From: Schoenoplectus triqueter
Lineage: Eukaryota; Streptophyta; Magnoliopsida; Poales; Cyperaceae
Direction of reading: 5' to 3'
Assembly: GCA_964058805.1 (NCBI GenBank)
Contig: CAXKVV010000454.1
Location: 1-23,692 of the forward strand
DNA: 23,692 nucleotides
Positions within the stretch are counted from its first letter, which is position 1; every line of letters begins with the position of its first letter. The notes beneath the pieces were generated by a model. That model did not search any database. It had not been told where the DNA came from and saw only the letters and a list, made by a program, of their open reading frames with translations. The position numbers and the translations under genes were made by a program. Positions 1-11,100 of this stretch are shown in pieces.

Positions 1-227
1 GAAAACCTTGGCAGTGATTGCTGGTCAATCTCTCTCCCTCCCTCTTCTCTCCTCTCTTCTCTCTTTTCTCTTGAGTAAATTTGATACAACATTAGACACC
101 GGACTACCAGTACGATTTGATTGGAAAGAAATCATATTTGGTTAATTTGCGATGAACAAAGACGGGCAGTTGTAGTATAATTTGTTCAGCTCCTACTTAT
201 TAACTCACAACTGGTTCAAATTTTCAG
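1..227 (+). other. Intronic sequence upstream of the first visible exon of the partial receptor kinase
   Basis: No exon is visible here. The stretch ends in a splice acceptor (TTTTCAG at 221-227) directly before the membrane-span exon. In the complete paralogue, the exon before this one encodes the end of the malectin domain, and nothing like it occurs in these 227 bases. The intron therefore probably continues out of the window. A CT-rich tract (about 30-75) looks like low-complexity intron sequence, although a 5' leader of a truncated gene copy cannot be excluded. Confidence 0.6.
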
Positions 228-2618
228 ATTTCATACCAACGGTTCCAAATAAGGAACCTGGCTTAGGAAAGGAAAAAAACAAAACTGGTATGATTGTAGG
301 GATTGTAGCTGGGATAGGAGTTTCACTTTTAGGGGTTATAACAGTAATTTCAGTTCAATTTTGGAGACGCAAGAAGAAAACTGCTGAAGTGAACAAAGGT
401 ATAATATTGCTATATTTTTGTATCATGTTTAAATGGATCAAAAAAATATTTATGGATGATATTGTTTTGGTTTGTGTGTTTTGTTTTAAACCCTTTTCTG
501 TTTTCTTTTGGCTTTTCATTGGTTTGTCAGAATTAATGGGCATAATTGATAGACCTGATGTATTTAGTTATGCTGAACTGAGAGCTGCTACTGATGCATT
601 TGATACCGCTAATATTCTCGGACAAGGTGGATATGGCCTTGTTTACAAGGTACCTAGCCCTTTGTATTACTAATTAATTAGAAAATGAGAAATTTGTCAG
701 ATACAGTTTTTTGCTATGTTTTGAGGTTATTTTCTTGAAATATTTTATAGGGAAAATTGTCAGATGGCCGCATCGTAGCAGTCAAGCAGTTATCATTGAC
801 ATCACGCCAAGGAAAAGAGCAGTTTGTAACAGAAATAACCACCATATCATCTGTGCAACACAAAAACCTAGTAAAATTGTATGGCTGCTGCATCGAAGGA
901 AACAAACCCCTTTTGGTCTATGAATACTTTGAAAAAGGAAGCCTAGATAAAGTCCTCTTCGGTATGTAATTTTATTTGTAATTTTTTTTGACGTAGCAGT
1001 CCATAGGCTGCTAAATTTTAATCAAAGAAAATTAAGTTGTTTTGCATCCAGTCGGCATGTTCCTAACACAATCTCACAGACTAAAAAGGAACTCTATTTA
1101 ATTTGTAATTACTAACCATTACTTGTTTCTCAGTTAAAATCTCAACACAATACTACCATTCTGCCTGAACTTTACTAATATTCTCAGCTGTCTCCAGAAT
1201 GCAACTTAAATTAATCATAAGATTTGTAATAAATCTAAAATTAACACAAATTTTTCTCCCTTACCTCATTTGCATAATTCAGAATGAACCAAACTATGCT
1301 TATCTCTCACTTCCACAATCAATGCAATCTCAGTTTGCTTGAATTTGTTCCAATCATCTTTTCAACCAAAATTTTGAACTTGCCTGTAGTTGCCTTTTGC
1401 AATCTCCTTGTGACTTTCATTCCAAAGTCAAACATTCTTTTAAAAAAATTTATACATAATTTCAGGTACTTTGTCCCTTGATTGGGCGACTCGGTTCAAG
1501 ATATGTCTTGGCGTGGCACGGGGCCTCACTTATCTGCATGAGGAGGCCAATGTCAGAATTGTGCATCGAGATATTAAAGCAAGTAATGTATTATTAGCTG
1601 CAGACCTTGAACCCAAAATTTCTGATTTCGGTATGGCAAAGCTTTATGATGACAAGAAGACCCATATTAACACAAGAGTAGCTGGTACAATGTAAGTCTC
1701 TATACACATAAAGTACTAGCATGTATTTCAAGTTTGTAAATATGAAAAATGTTATGCAGAAAACTCAATTATTTGTTTGAGCTAATATTTGTTTCCTGCT
1801 TGTTCTATACAGAGGGTATCTGGCACCAGAGTATGCAATGATGGGACATCTCACTTCAAAGACAGATGTGTTTGCATTTGGCGTGCTTGCACTGGAGGTT
1901 GTGGCGGGTCGCTTAAATTCAGATGAAAACCAGGATCCGGATGAAATATACCTCCTTGACAAGGTATTGTCATTTATAGTTCTCTACACAAGTCCTCCTT
2001 GACAAGGTATCATCATCATTTATAATTCAGTTTTTAAAACTCAGAAACAGAAACAATAAGGCCTACAAAATGTTGGTCCAAATCAAACCAGCTCGGCCAC
2101 AATTGACCCATTTACTAGTGGAACTCAATCAAGACAACCCAAGACAGTACACTTTTTAACAGAAGAAAACAAAGGGAAGATAAAGGCAGCCAAGAAGGTT
2201 TTTTCCTGGTGTTGCATCAGAACTGATCAAATGCTGACAGTACTGAAATCAGAAATGTAAAATATGACAACAGAGTATTGTTTTTGTGCAGGCATGGAAC
2301 TTATATGACCAAAATCGTGCGCTCGAGTTAATAGACCCGAGGATCGCATCATACGATGATGATCAAGCGAAGAGGCTGATCGGTGTATCACTACTCTGCA
2401 CCCAGGCATCTCCCTCACAACGACCATCCATGTCGCGCATTGTGAAAATGCTCAGTGGTGATGTGGAAGTTAGCCAAGTCACTTCTCGACCAAGCTACTT
2501 GACAGAGTGGCAGTTTAGAGAAATATCTGGGGGCCCCACAGAACACTCTCGAAAACCAGCTGAGGAGGTTTGCTCGCCTGATGTGTTGTTGGATTCAATT
2601 ATTCGAGATGGAAGCTGA
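228..2618 (+). CDS. Leucine-rich-repeat malectin receptor-like kinase (subfamily VIII-2), 3' part: membrane span and kinase domain; 5' exons outside window
   Basis: Six exons join in frame: 228-398, 531-649, 751-961, 1466-1691, 1813-1963 and 2292-2618, with phases 1,1,0,1,2,0 at the exon starts. They give 401 visible residues. The first exon encodes a short stalk starting [12 protein letters not shown], one transmembrane helix (about residues 21-45, ending SVQFW) and a basic stop-transfer RRKKK. The kinase follows: glycine loop [10 protein letters not shown] (88-97), VAVK lysine 109, helix-C glutamate 125, HRD aspartate 203, DFG aspartate 221 and GYLAPE (244-249). It is an RD-type Ser/Thr kinase with an intact catalytic set, so it should phosphorylate substrates at the cytoplasmic face of the plasma membrane. 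Subdomain IX reads LLDK where the downstream paralogue has LLEW. The C-terminal tail is shorter than the paralogue's and ends [10 protein letters not shown]. The family is known for cell-surface sensing of cell-wall glucan fragments (Arabidopsis CORK1/IGP1); the ligand of this copy is unknown. No frameshift or premature stop is seen in the visible part. Confidence 0.9.
962..1465 (+). other. Intron of the upstream kinase gene (504 bp), no feature seen
   Basis: It lies between the helix-C exon and the HRD/DFG exon, with GTATGT donor and TTTCAG acceptor. It is AT-rich with no coding signal. The equivalent intron in the downstream gene is 406 bp (17568-17973) and sits at the same codon and phase. 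Confidence 0.75.
1964..2291 (+). other. Intron of the upstream kinase gene (328 bp)
   Basis: It starts with GTATTG and ends with GTGCAG. The segment CTCCTTGACAAGGTAT, the end of the preceding exon plus its donor, is repeated about 45 bases further on (around 1995-2008). This small duplication creates a second potential donor. Nothing else is recognised. Confidence 0.6.
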
Positions 2619-2766
2619 GAAGCGGCGTGTTTTAGGAGTAATATGTACAGCAGCATGGTAGAAACTGGTTAAACACACATGTAATATTCATATTTTTCTT
2701 AACATCTTGTTTTCTGAGTAATAGCGATATGGTAACGGTACAACCTTGTGATTGAGTGTTTTCTTT

Positions 2767-2772
2767 AATAAA
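2767..2772 (+). terminator. Candidate polyadenylation signal of the upstream kinase gene
   Basis: AATAAA lies about 150 bases after the TGA stop, in TTCTTTAATAAAGGCC, which is a normal distance for a plant 3' UTR. The call rests only on the hexamer and its position. Confidence 0.45.
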
Positions 2773-4472
2773 GGCCAACTTTTGAGAATTGGATCGAAAT
2801 ATTTAAAATTTATGTCGAAGATTTTTTTTTCTATAAAAAGATGAGGTTAAGCCCTGAGAAATTAGCACCAGTGGTGTTTTAAGTACAAAAAATGACAACA
2901 AATTAAAAAAGTAAAAAAAAATAAAAAAGTAAAAAAATTACAAATTACAAATTTATATCGAAGATGTGGGGATTAAGTTAATATTAACGGCTCAAATTTA
3001 ATAAATATTAAAATTTTAATCTATAAAAATCACTTTTTAACTTTTTTTAGATAAAGATGATTGTTAAGCCTCTTAATTTTAAACATCTACAAAAAGTACC
3101 TCATTCGAGTTTCAGAATTTTAACTTCACGTATGGGAAATATTATCTTAACAATTTTCTAATTTTGTTAAATCATACTTTGGTAGTTTGTGCATAACAAA
3201 ATTATCATTTGAATTATGAAAAAAAAAAATAAATCTTCTTTTCCGAATCTCATCTCTCGTCTCTGAGACTTGTTGAACCCATCTATCATTTTAAATAATT
3301 TAAAGAAAAATGACCAATGAATCTCCAGCGCCATGGTCAATCTCTTCCACCACTTCTTTGTTCCAGCTCGCCTCCTAATCAGTGGCAGAGAAGACAGTTA
3401 CCCCACTCTGAAAATTTTTCTTTAAAAATAAATTTGTGATTTAAAACAATTTTTTTAAATATACTTGACTCTTAAAGAAATTATAAAAAAATGTCGACAC
3501 AAACCGCTGATTCTCCTTACAAATAGATTAATCTGACCTCCAAAATATAAACATATAATAGTAAGATATAAACAAATAAGATAGAAATGTTAATGGCTAA
3601 ATCATCTGACAAAAAGATTAACTTGACATACAAATTAACAAATATAAACATCTGCACTATGTGCTGGGAGATTATTGGCTGTCTTTTGGTTACGTGAATC
3701 ATGTGTCATATGGCCCAACGCGATTGAATCTCATTACGGCTCAGATATTGTTAATGATCCGCCTTGAGTAAACAGCAAATACAGAAGGTAGCCGTTTGGT
3801 CGGATCTCGATCCCGACAGAGTTGTTGCTAGTCTCGAAGAAAACCTATAAATAAAAGATCCAAACTTACTCAGACAACTTCAACAATACACCTACTCTTC
3901 TTAGATCTTCTTAGATAGTTAAGATCAATATACTATACATATACGATTGTGTGATGTCAATGTGCGCCCTCTTTCCCCCACATCTGTTCTCTTTTCACTT
4001 TTCAAAAAAATAGTCGGGTTTTTTAGATGGTCCCAAACAGATTTTTGGACGGTCCAGATTTAAAATGGGTTTTCTAAAAAGATCAATTCAAACTCGTGCT
4101 AAAAAGTTCAATTTTGCCTCGTTTTTCAATTCGGATTGAGCGTACCGACCGTGTGTTTTCAAATGTCTTCTACCTCCACCCCACCTCTCAATCTTTGATG
4201 GGACGATCACATGTTTGATTTTTTCCAAAAAAAAAAAAGATCACCTGTTTGAAGCGTCAAACATGTACGCAAGTTCATGAAACCATTTAATTTGAAATAT
4301 GCAGCTGATCGAGCAGCTTTTATGAGCTCGTGCACGCACAAAGACCTTGACTTTTGAATGGATAAGGAAGAACAAATAGAGTTGTGCACTTGTGCTAAGA
4401 CAGGAGAGGAGGCCTGCTGCTAGAATTAATGGTCAAATGCTAATGTTAGACGCTTAGAATGCTTTTTATTTT
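2773..4472. other. Intergenic AT-rich DNA without a recognised gene
   Basis: All frames are broken by stops. Homopolymer A and T runs are frequent from 2820 to 3250. The part from about 3660 to 4000 is less AT-rich and contains a TATA-like box at 3846-3853, which could come from a decayed retrotransposon LTR (see the separate entry). No RNA gene is seen. Confidence 0.5.
3660..3990 (+). mobile_element. Possible solo or decayed LTR fragment with its own TATA box
   Basis: This segment has a higher GC content than its surroundings. It contains a good TATA box (CCTATAAATAAAAG, core 3846-3853), followed about 110 bases later by a pyrimidine-rich stretch ending near 3980. That layout resembles the U3-R-U5 order of a plant LTR. 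No matching second LTR, primer-binding site, target duplication or internal coding region is visible in the window, so this is weak, and an unrelated non-coding promoter is equally possible. Confidence 0.2.
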
Positions 4473-4824
4473 GGGAGGGATCCGTTGGGTTGTTTTCACA
4501 ATCTTCATAATAAGTTTTTAAATAGATACAAATATAAAATAAATCTTAAAAATAGAAAACATAAATATATTATTTTATTTATTGATTGATATTGATTTAA
4601 ATTTCATGTAATTTTATTATCATTTAATTGTCAAACAAAAATGATTAAACTTTTATGTAATTTATAATGATTTCAATTTAATTGTATTTGATGGATCAAA
4701 CATTAATGAAATTATATCAAATTTGAATAACTATCAATTTATAAGTAAAATAACATATCTATATTTTGAATTTATTTAAATATTTATTATTAAGATTGTC
4801 AAAATAATAATTGTATTCTTCCCC
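4473..4824. mobile_element. Fold-back MITE, family B, intergenic copy
   Basis: The two halves are imperfect inverted copies. The left side reads GGGAGGGATCC then CACAATCTTCATAATAA. Read on the opposite strand, the right side gives GGGGAAGAATA then GACAATCTTAATAATAA. Deeper in the arms, ATTTCATGTAATTTTATTAT faces its inverted counterpart near 4690-4727. The whole is about 350 bp, very AT-rich and has no open frame. A related copy lies in intron 1 of the downstream receptor gene (8246-8509). The superfamily is unknown because I could not define a target-site duplication. Confidence 0.5.
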
Positions 4825-4870
4825 TTTACTTTTTAAATTAAATAGGACTCAATAAATATTAGTACATATT

Positions 4871-4914
4871 ATATATATATATATATACATATATAGAGAG
4901 AGAGAGAGAGAGAG
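4871..4914. repeat. Compound microsatellite (TA)n(GA)n
   Basis: An alternating TA run (about 4871-4895, with one interruption) passes directly into about ten GA units (4895-4914). The GA run flows straight into the left arm of the fold-back element at 4912, so the microsatellite appears to be part of, or grown from, the element terminus. Confidence 0.9.
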
Positions 4915-5311
4915 TAATGCTATGGTGCTTCGCGAAGCAAAAAATTTTTTGTGCTTTGCGTCCGTATCTCGAATTTAAAAGTTCAAACGGCCGATCCAAA
5001 CCGTTGAACATCATCTTCATATTGAAATATCCTTGGAGATCAAATTTTATATTTTTTTGAATTTTTTTGATATTTTTTAGATGGGTACAAAGTTTATTAA
5101 TCTAAAGATTTCTGCACCATTCAAAACAAGCGACTTTGTACCCATCTAAAAAATATCAAAAAATTCAAAAAAATATAAAATTTGATCTCCAAGGATATTT
5201 CAATATGAAGATGATGCTCAACGGTTTGGATCGGCCGTTTGAACTTTTAAATTCGAGATACGGATGCGAAGCACAATTTTTTTTACTTCACGAAGCACCA
5301 TAGCATTACTC
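4912..5311. mobile_element. Fold-back MITE, family A, intergenic copy with ~180-bp near-perfect arms
   Basis: The left arm (4912-5093) and right arm (5133-5311) are near-perfect inverted copies around a loop of about 39 bases. The ends read GAGTAATGCTATGGTGCTTCG on both strands, apart from one base. Inside the arms, GCTTTGCG, ACGGCCGATCCAAACCGTTG and GATGGGTACAAAGT recur in inverted form. There is no coding capacity, as expected of a non-autonomous element. A transcript would fold into a very long hairpin, a typical source of small interfering RNA. The few mismatches between the arms suggest recent insertion or recent arm homogenisation. I cannot assign a superfamily without a clear target duplication. 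Confidence 0.85.
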
Positions 5312-5321
5312 ATAAATATAT

Positions 5322-5489
5322 ACACTAAGCTATATACCCGCGCATTGCAGCAGACTCTTTTATTTAAACATTAAAATATTATAAAATAAAAAATCATATT
5401 TATCTAATATTAAATTATAAATTCACCAAATTATAGAGAAAACTTATAATAAAGACTATATTTAATCTTGGATGAGATTTTTGCACAAT
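5322..5489. other. AT-rich spacer with a Helitron-like head motif
   Basis: AGCTATATACCCGCGCATTGC at about 5328-5348 resembles the CCCGCGC(A/G)TTGCGCGGG-type sequence found near the ends of many plant Helitrons. The palindromic half is not conserved. The rest, to 5489, is AT-rich with no gene. Confidence 0.25.
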
Positions 5490-6108
5490 ATGAGTTAATG
5501 ATTCATGATTTTTATGACAAGAAAAGTAAATTATTCTAACATATATTATCACCATTAATTTCTTACCAAATATGCACAAGGTTCCTAAATAAAAAAAATA
5601 ATATTATGGAAATAATAGTATATATGGGAAAGAAATGGAGAGAAAGAGGAGATCAATGGACGCAATCACAAACGTTCGATCAACTAAAAATAAATATTAT
5701 CCGTCTAATTGGGGGATAAAATATGTATAATAAAAAATTACCATGACAAAAAATGGACCCTCCAATTCTTAGATGCTTTATATAATAATATAGAAGTATA
5801 GATATGAGTTAATGATTCATGATTTTTATGACAAGAAAAGTAAATTATTCTAACATATATTATCACTATTAATTTTTTATCAAATATGCACAAGGTTGCT
5901 AAATAAAAAAATAATATTATGGAAATAATAGTATATATGGGAAAGAACTGGAGAGAAAGAAGAGATCAATGGACGCGATCACAAACGTTCAATCAACAAA
6001 AAATAAATATTATCCGTCTAATTGAGGGATAAAATGGGTATAATAAAAATTACCATGACAAAAAATGGACCCTCCAATTCTTAGATGCTTTATATAATAG
6101 TATAGATA
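5490..6108. repeat. Tandem direct duplication, unit about 314 bp, two copies
   Basis: The first unit spans 5490-5803 and the second 5804 to about 6108. Both begin ATGAGTTAATGATTCATGAT. Both share GGAAATAATAGTATATATGG, GATCAATGGACGC and TGGACCCTCCAATTCTTAGA in the same order, with only scattered substitutions and single-base indels. Each ends in GCTTTATATAATA followed by a TATAGAT-like tail, similar to 3' tails of plant Helitrons. There is no open frame. The high identity suggests a fairly recent duplication. Confidence 0.85.
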
Positions 6109-7553
6109 TATATATATATATATATTTAGATTTGAACGTGATAAATACTTATTATCATACCTACTAAACATGCGATTCAAGAATGCTTTTTATTTATTAA
6201 GTTTTGACCCAAGTCGATGTTAGTAACTCTGATGCCGACTTTTTTGTTTAATATGAAAAATCATATCTAAGTATCTAGGGGTCATCTTGTAAACGAATAG
6301 TGAAGTATCTATTTTTTTTTCCGAGATATGATTGGAAAAATGATAAAAATTATCTAATCTATATTTATGTTCGAAGATATTTATATTTGTATTTTATATC
6401 TGCATTAAAAAATTATAACAAATAAAAATATGATTTGATTATTATTTGTATCCGACAATTTAGCTATTATCTATCAATATCTAACAACATCCAAGGAATT
6501 TATATATGATATTATCAGATTTTATCTGAATACATATTCAAAAAATTTTATTGTATATTTTTATTAGATTTTTAGGGTAGATTACAGATCTAATTAATTC
6601 TATGTCTAATTTATTTTTATGTATCATATTTTTTATAATTCATTGATACATTTAAACTATTAATATAATGTGATAACTTATATATAGTTTTTATAATTAA
6701 TTAATTAATAAAAAATAATATGCAACTATTTTGTGTGAATGCCATCGCCAGCAAAGTTGATACGAAGCGTAAAATTTTTTTGCGTCTGGTTCAGAGTTCA
6801 GACGCGCGATTTTTTTTTTCCTCAAGTGTCGAGCTGACACGTGAACAATTTTTACATTTCTAATATATTTCAAAATTTATATCATCTTTTCAGTTGCTAG
6901 TTTGTTGACATCCATTTTTTAAGAACCCATTTTTAATCTAATTTTATATCTTATATTAATTAAAGAAATGGACTTGTGGTCCTGTACGCTTTAATTCGCA
7001 GGATCAATCCGGACAAGCACAGTTTTTTTTTTTTGAGATAAAAACAAGCACAACTTCACAATATGTTGCGTGTGAAGTGTGAACAAGCTGCTTTTTTTTT
7101 TCCAAGTCTATTTATTACAACGCTAGCAATTTGGGGGGTGTGAACGGATGGATGTCAGCGTGTATCTTGTCGTTAATATTTGATATTGGACTATATTTAT
7201 CCAAGTTGAATTTGAATAAAAATTTAGTCGAACTATTCATCTTTGTAGAATATAATTTACAAGTTCTGTCAATTTTTTGTTACAAACATAATATGAATTT
7301 CATGAAAGAACAAATGAGATAGACAAAATAAAAATATGAATATATTTTGTATCAAGTATAAATATTTATGAGACCAGAGAATAATCGGATCTAGCTTGTT
7401 TTAATTTTATAATAAAGTGGACACATGAACTTATTTTTCTAAAGAGAAAAATAATACATTTTTTTTCCAATTAAAATAAAAACAAAGATGGAATCAAATG
7501 GATAAAAGTAGAGATAAAGATTGCAAGACTTGCCACACGATGGGACGTACCAG
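6109..7553. other. Intergenic AT-rich DNA upstream of the complete receptor gene
   Basis: A short TA microsatellite lies at 6106-6126. The remainder is AT-rich with many poly-T runs (for example 6809-6819, 7022-7034 and 7092-7102). The only longer frame (7131-7322) is hydrophobic and low-complexity and does not resemble a known protein. No RNA gene or clear mobile element was recognised. Confidence 0.5.
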
Positions 7554-7611
7554 TGAAGGCTGCAGGAAATCGAACACTGAAGGCTGCAGGAAATCGAACA
7601 CTGAAGGCTGC
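7554..7611. repeat. 24-bp minisatellite, about 2.4 copies, in the upstream region of the receptor gene
   Basis: The unit TGAAGGCTGCAGGAAATCGAACAC (7554-7577) is repeated exactly at 7578-7601 and continues for ten more bases to 7611. It lies about 235-290 bases before the start codon, close to the likely core promoter. Confidence 0.9.
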
Positions 7612-7670
7612 GTATATCCACTACTAACCACTAATTCACTATGCAATGATCACATTAATGCATCATCCAG

Positions 7671-7684
7671 ATATATATATATAT
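7671..7684 (+). promoter_or_regulatory. Candidate TATA region of the complete receptor kinase gene
   Basis: An uninterrupted TATATATATATATA tract lies about 160-170 bases before the ATG. It is followed by a CT-rich stretch (7692-7760) typical of a plant transcription start and 5' leader. Simple TA repeats are common in this window, so the assignment rests on position only. Confidence 0.3.
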
Positions 7685-7843
7685 TTGACTTGTCCATTCC
7701 TCCCTTCCAATAATTTTCAGATACATTTGAATTTCCTCTTTCGCTCTCTCCAGTCTCCACCTCGTTTTGAACTTTTTGCCTTGTACGAGTTTAATTTGTA
7801 TGCGACGTCCCACACACACAAACCTACAGAGAGAAATTAAGAG

Positions 7844-8103
7844 ATGGTGGTGCCGGATTCGCCATTGATGAGAAGCTTTGGCGTTGTACTGATAGCATGC
7901 TTCTTGATTATATCTAGTGCTGGTACAGCAACAGCTCAAGCTACGACAGACCCAATTGAAGGTATATGCATTGATTTATATCTACGCCTAATTTTTATTC
8001 TGAACTCAATAAAATTTGTTTTGATGATGCAAGATCCTTTTTGATTCTATCACAAAGAGAGAGAGAGAGATTAAAGAGTCCCAACCAATTTAATTGTTCT
8101 CAC

Positions 8104-8150
<47 letters not shown>

Positions 8151-11100
8151 CAAAGTATGCCCCTTTTTGCCTCCTCAGATAAGACTTTCTCTGTCCTTGT
8201 TATTTTTTAATCTATATACATACATATATATATATATATATTTACATTCAAATTTTATGTAATATTATTGTTGTTTGATAGTCCATCAAATATTATCAAA
8301 ATGTTATGCAATTTATAATTATTTTAATTTAACTATCTTTGATGGGCTATCAAACGATAATAAAATTATATGAAATTTGAATCACTATCAATCTATAAGT
8401 AGAAGAACATATTTATAAATTTTTTTCTATTTTTAAGATTTTTTTCCTATTTATTTGAAGAGCCGTGGTCAAGATTGTCAAGTTAACCATTATCAAGTAA
8501 TCCCTTCCCTATATATATATATATATATATATTCATTATTTATGTTATTTTTTCAAAAATTGAAACGAATGATTTAAAAAACTCAAAACACTCTAAATTT
8601 TTATATCCCATAAAATTTTCATATGAAGAATTTAATGAAAATCATAAACTGAAATTTTTGAGATTAATCTTTTTTTGACGTATTTACATATCGACTGATG
8701 TGCAAACGTCTTCAAGCAAATTTTAAATTTTTTTATAGACTCTGCCCATTATATATAGTTTGTTATTTTTATTTATTTCTTGGAGTTGTATAATAACTGA
8801 AATCCATATATGTTCCTTTCATGTACTAGAAATCTTAACCCGATATACGCCCGACAAAGGATCTCAATTTATTTTTTTTTCAGAGATTTAAAAAAGTCAT
8901 CACTAACATTAATGGCTAACTACCATTTATACGTCTACATGGATTTTATGTAATTAAAAAGTTATTTGGAGAGCATCTTGCAAGGCTGCTTTTGACTTCT
9001 CATTTTTCAAAGCAAAGTTGCAGCTCCCAATTTATTTGGTTATTGATTAATTGTGGTGGTTGGTCCTGCGTACGGACATGGGTCAAAGGCTATGCAGATG
9101 GCTTTTATAAAGATACTCTCATCCAAGAAAATGGCATCTTAATTTTTTTTACTAATTCATGTTAGTGTTCTATATCTTTGTCAAAGCAATTAATAGGAAT
9201 ATTCCAAAAGTTAATGCATTGATTCAAATTATTGTGTTTATCTTTAACGCACATTGCTATTTATAAAAAAATTTTCTATCATGCATAACTCACTGATTCT
9301 GTCATCCGTCCTGATTTAAAAAAAAAAACATATATCTCCTTGACACTCTAAAAATTACAATTATTTTTGTTAGTTGTTTAAAATCCAAACCATTAATTAA
9401 TGCATTTTTAGCTCAGATCGGCCTAATCAAATTTTAATCGTACTCCCAGCTTATATGGACGTACGCTAGACTTCAAACTCACAATACCTTGTATGAAATT
9501 CATATTTCAAAATTTGAAATAAGTGTATATTATTTTAATCTACTTTACCTTTATTTCACTTGATAGACTGCCAGATTAATTAGCAGTTAAGATTTCTGGA
9601 AACGATTTAATGATATATATCCTATTAATTGAGGATGAGACAATTAAATTAATAGAGATGGAAAATAAAAAATATGTGACATATTTTCATGTAAAAATGG
9701 TTACCACTCAAAGCTGCATGTACAATTGTTTTGTTTTTTTTTCCTGCAGTGGCGGCATTGAACACAATACTGGGAAGGTGGGGGAAGAGTGCTAATTCGC
9801 ATTGGAACCTAAGTGGCGAACCGTGTAGCGGGTGGGCTATAGACTCCACGGACATTGACAACAACCCGACCTTCAACCCAGGAATCAAATGTGACTGCAC
9901 CTACAACTCCAGCAAAACTTGTCACATTGTCAAGCTGTAAGTTGTAACATACTCTGCAAAGCTCAGATCTAATCCCTATCATCTGAAAACGAGATCTAAT
10001 GATTTAGATTTTATAATCTAGGGGTACTTTACTGACGTAGAAATATTATGACAGCTGATATATATGGCTCCCGGATGAGTTAATACTTTTACAAACTGCT
10101 CAATGTGACAAAACAAATTTAATTTTATATATCTTTTTAAATCTTGTATAAAACTAAAGTTTATACTTTTTTTTTATTTGGAGAGAACTACTGTTCTTGA
10201 TTCTTTTTTTTAATATGAATAATTTCCCCTCATGAAAAATGTAAATAATTATGAAAATAGAAAATTTGGTTCCCTATTATATCCACGGTACTCTCATTTA
10301 TAATGTAAACTAATTTATTCTAATATAATGCATAACCTAGCTACCCTATGTTTTGTTAAAAAAATACAACATCATATAGGTGGTTAATTTGACTCCTCTG
10401 GAGCACAAATATTTAAAAGATTTAAATAGTTTTGAAAAATTAGTTCATAAAAATATTTAATATGTTAAACGATATAGAATATTTATTCATGTTGATGACT
10501 TGATTAATGGTCCAAATACATTTAATAGTAAACAGTACCCTACATTCAGAGAAAAAAAGACAGCTATTCTATGAAGTGATTAGAGTAAAAATAAGTTACG
10601 AAAAATGTATTATTTTTAAAATATCATATATTATAAGATGATTGATGTTATTGGACCAATAAAGATAAAAGAAACGAAGTCCGTACGTAGACTTTCAAAC
10701 TCGAAACTAAATAAAGATAACATGTGTATAGTATTCTATAAATAAATTTTTGACAGGATACTTCTCAACATTTGATTTTCATCCGACAACATCGAAAACA
10801 GGCCATAAATTAATACATTAAGCTATTTTAAAAATTATATTAATTCTATAAACAAAAAAATATGTTCTCATTCTAGTGATAGAGTTTGAACTCAAAATCA
10901 CAGGGGCTAAATAATTTTTGTATATACTGCATCTCAAAATTTGAGAGTTAAAATTGAAAAATTATTATAATTACACTATAAAATATCATAAATTATTATA
11001 ATTCACTCTTGTCTCATTCATATATACATATCTAATGGTTTTGGACATTTGTTTGGTGAGATGATTTTTTTTTTCAGAAAGATGAGATAGTCTATGTTAT

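Larger units (their letters stand above)
7962..9749 (+). other. Intron 1 of the receptor gene (1788 bp), rich in simple repeats
   Basis: A phase-1 intron between the signal peptide and the LRR N-cap, with donor GGTATATG and acceptor TTCCTGCAG. It holds a GA run (about 8053-8069), three TA microsatellites (8105-8146, 8223-8241, 8511-8532) and a family B fold-back element (8246-8509). The part from 8533 to 9749 is AT-rich with no recognised feature. Confidence 0.85.

Noticed and set aside
182..673. Continuous 163-residue frame across the membrane-span and first kinase exons
   Set aside because: It reads through an intron (399-530): both edges have clear GT..AG sites, and the paralogue splices at the same codon. 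The real coding parts are 228-398 and 531-649.
8041..8262. Frame encoding a long YIYIYI run
   Set aside because: It is the translation of the (TA)21 microsatellite in intron 1.
9649..9900. Minus-strand 83-residue frame over the LRR N-cap exon
   Set aside because: It is antisense to a well-supported exon and has no protein-like motif of its own.
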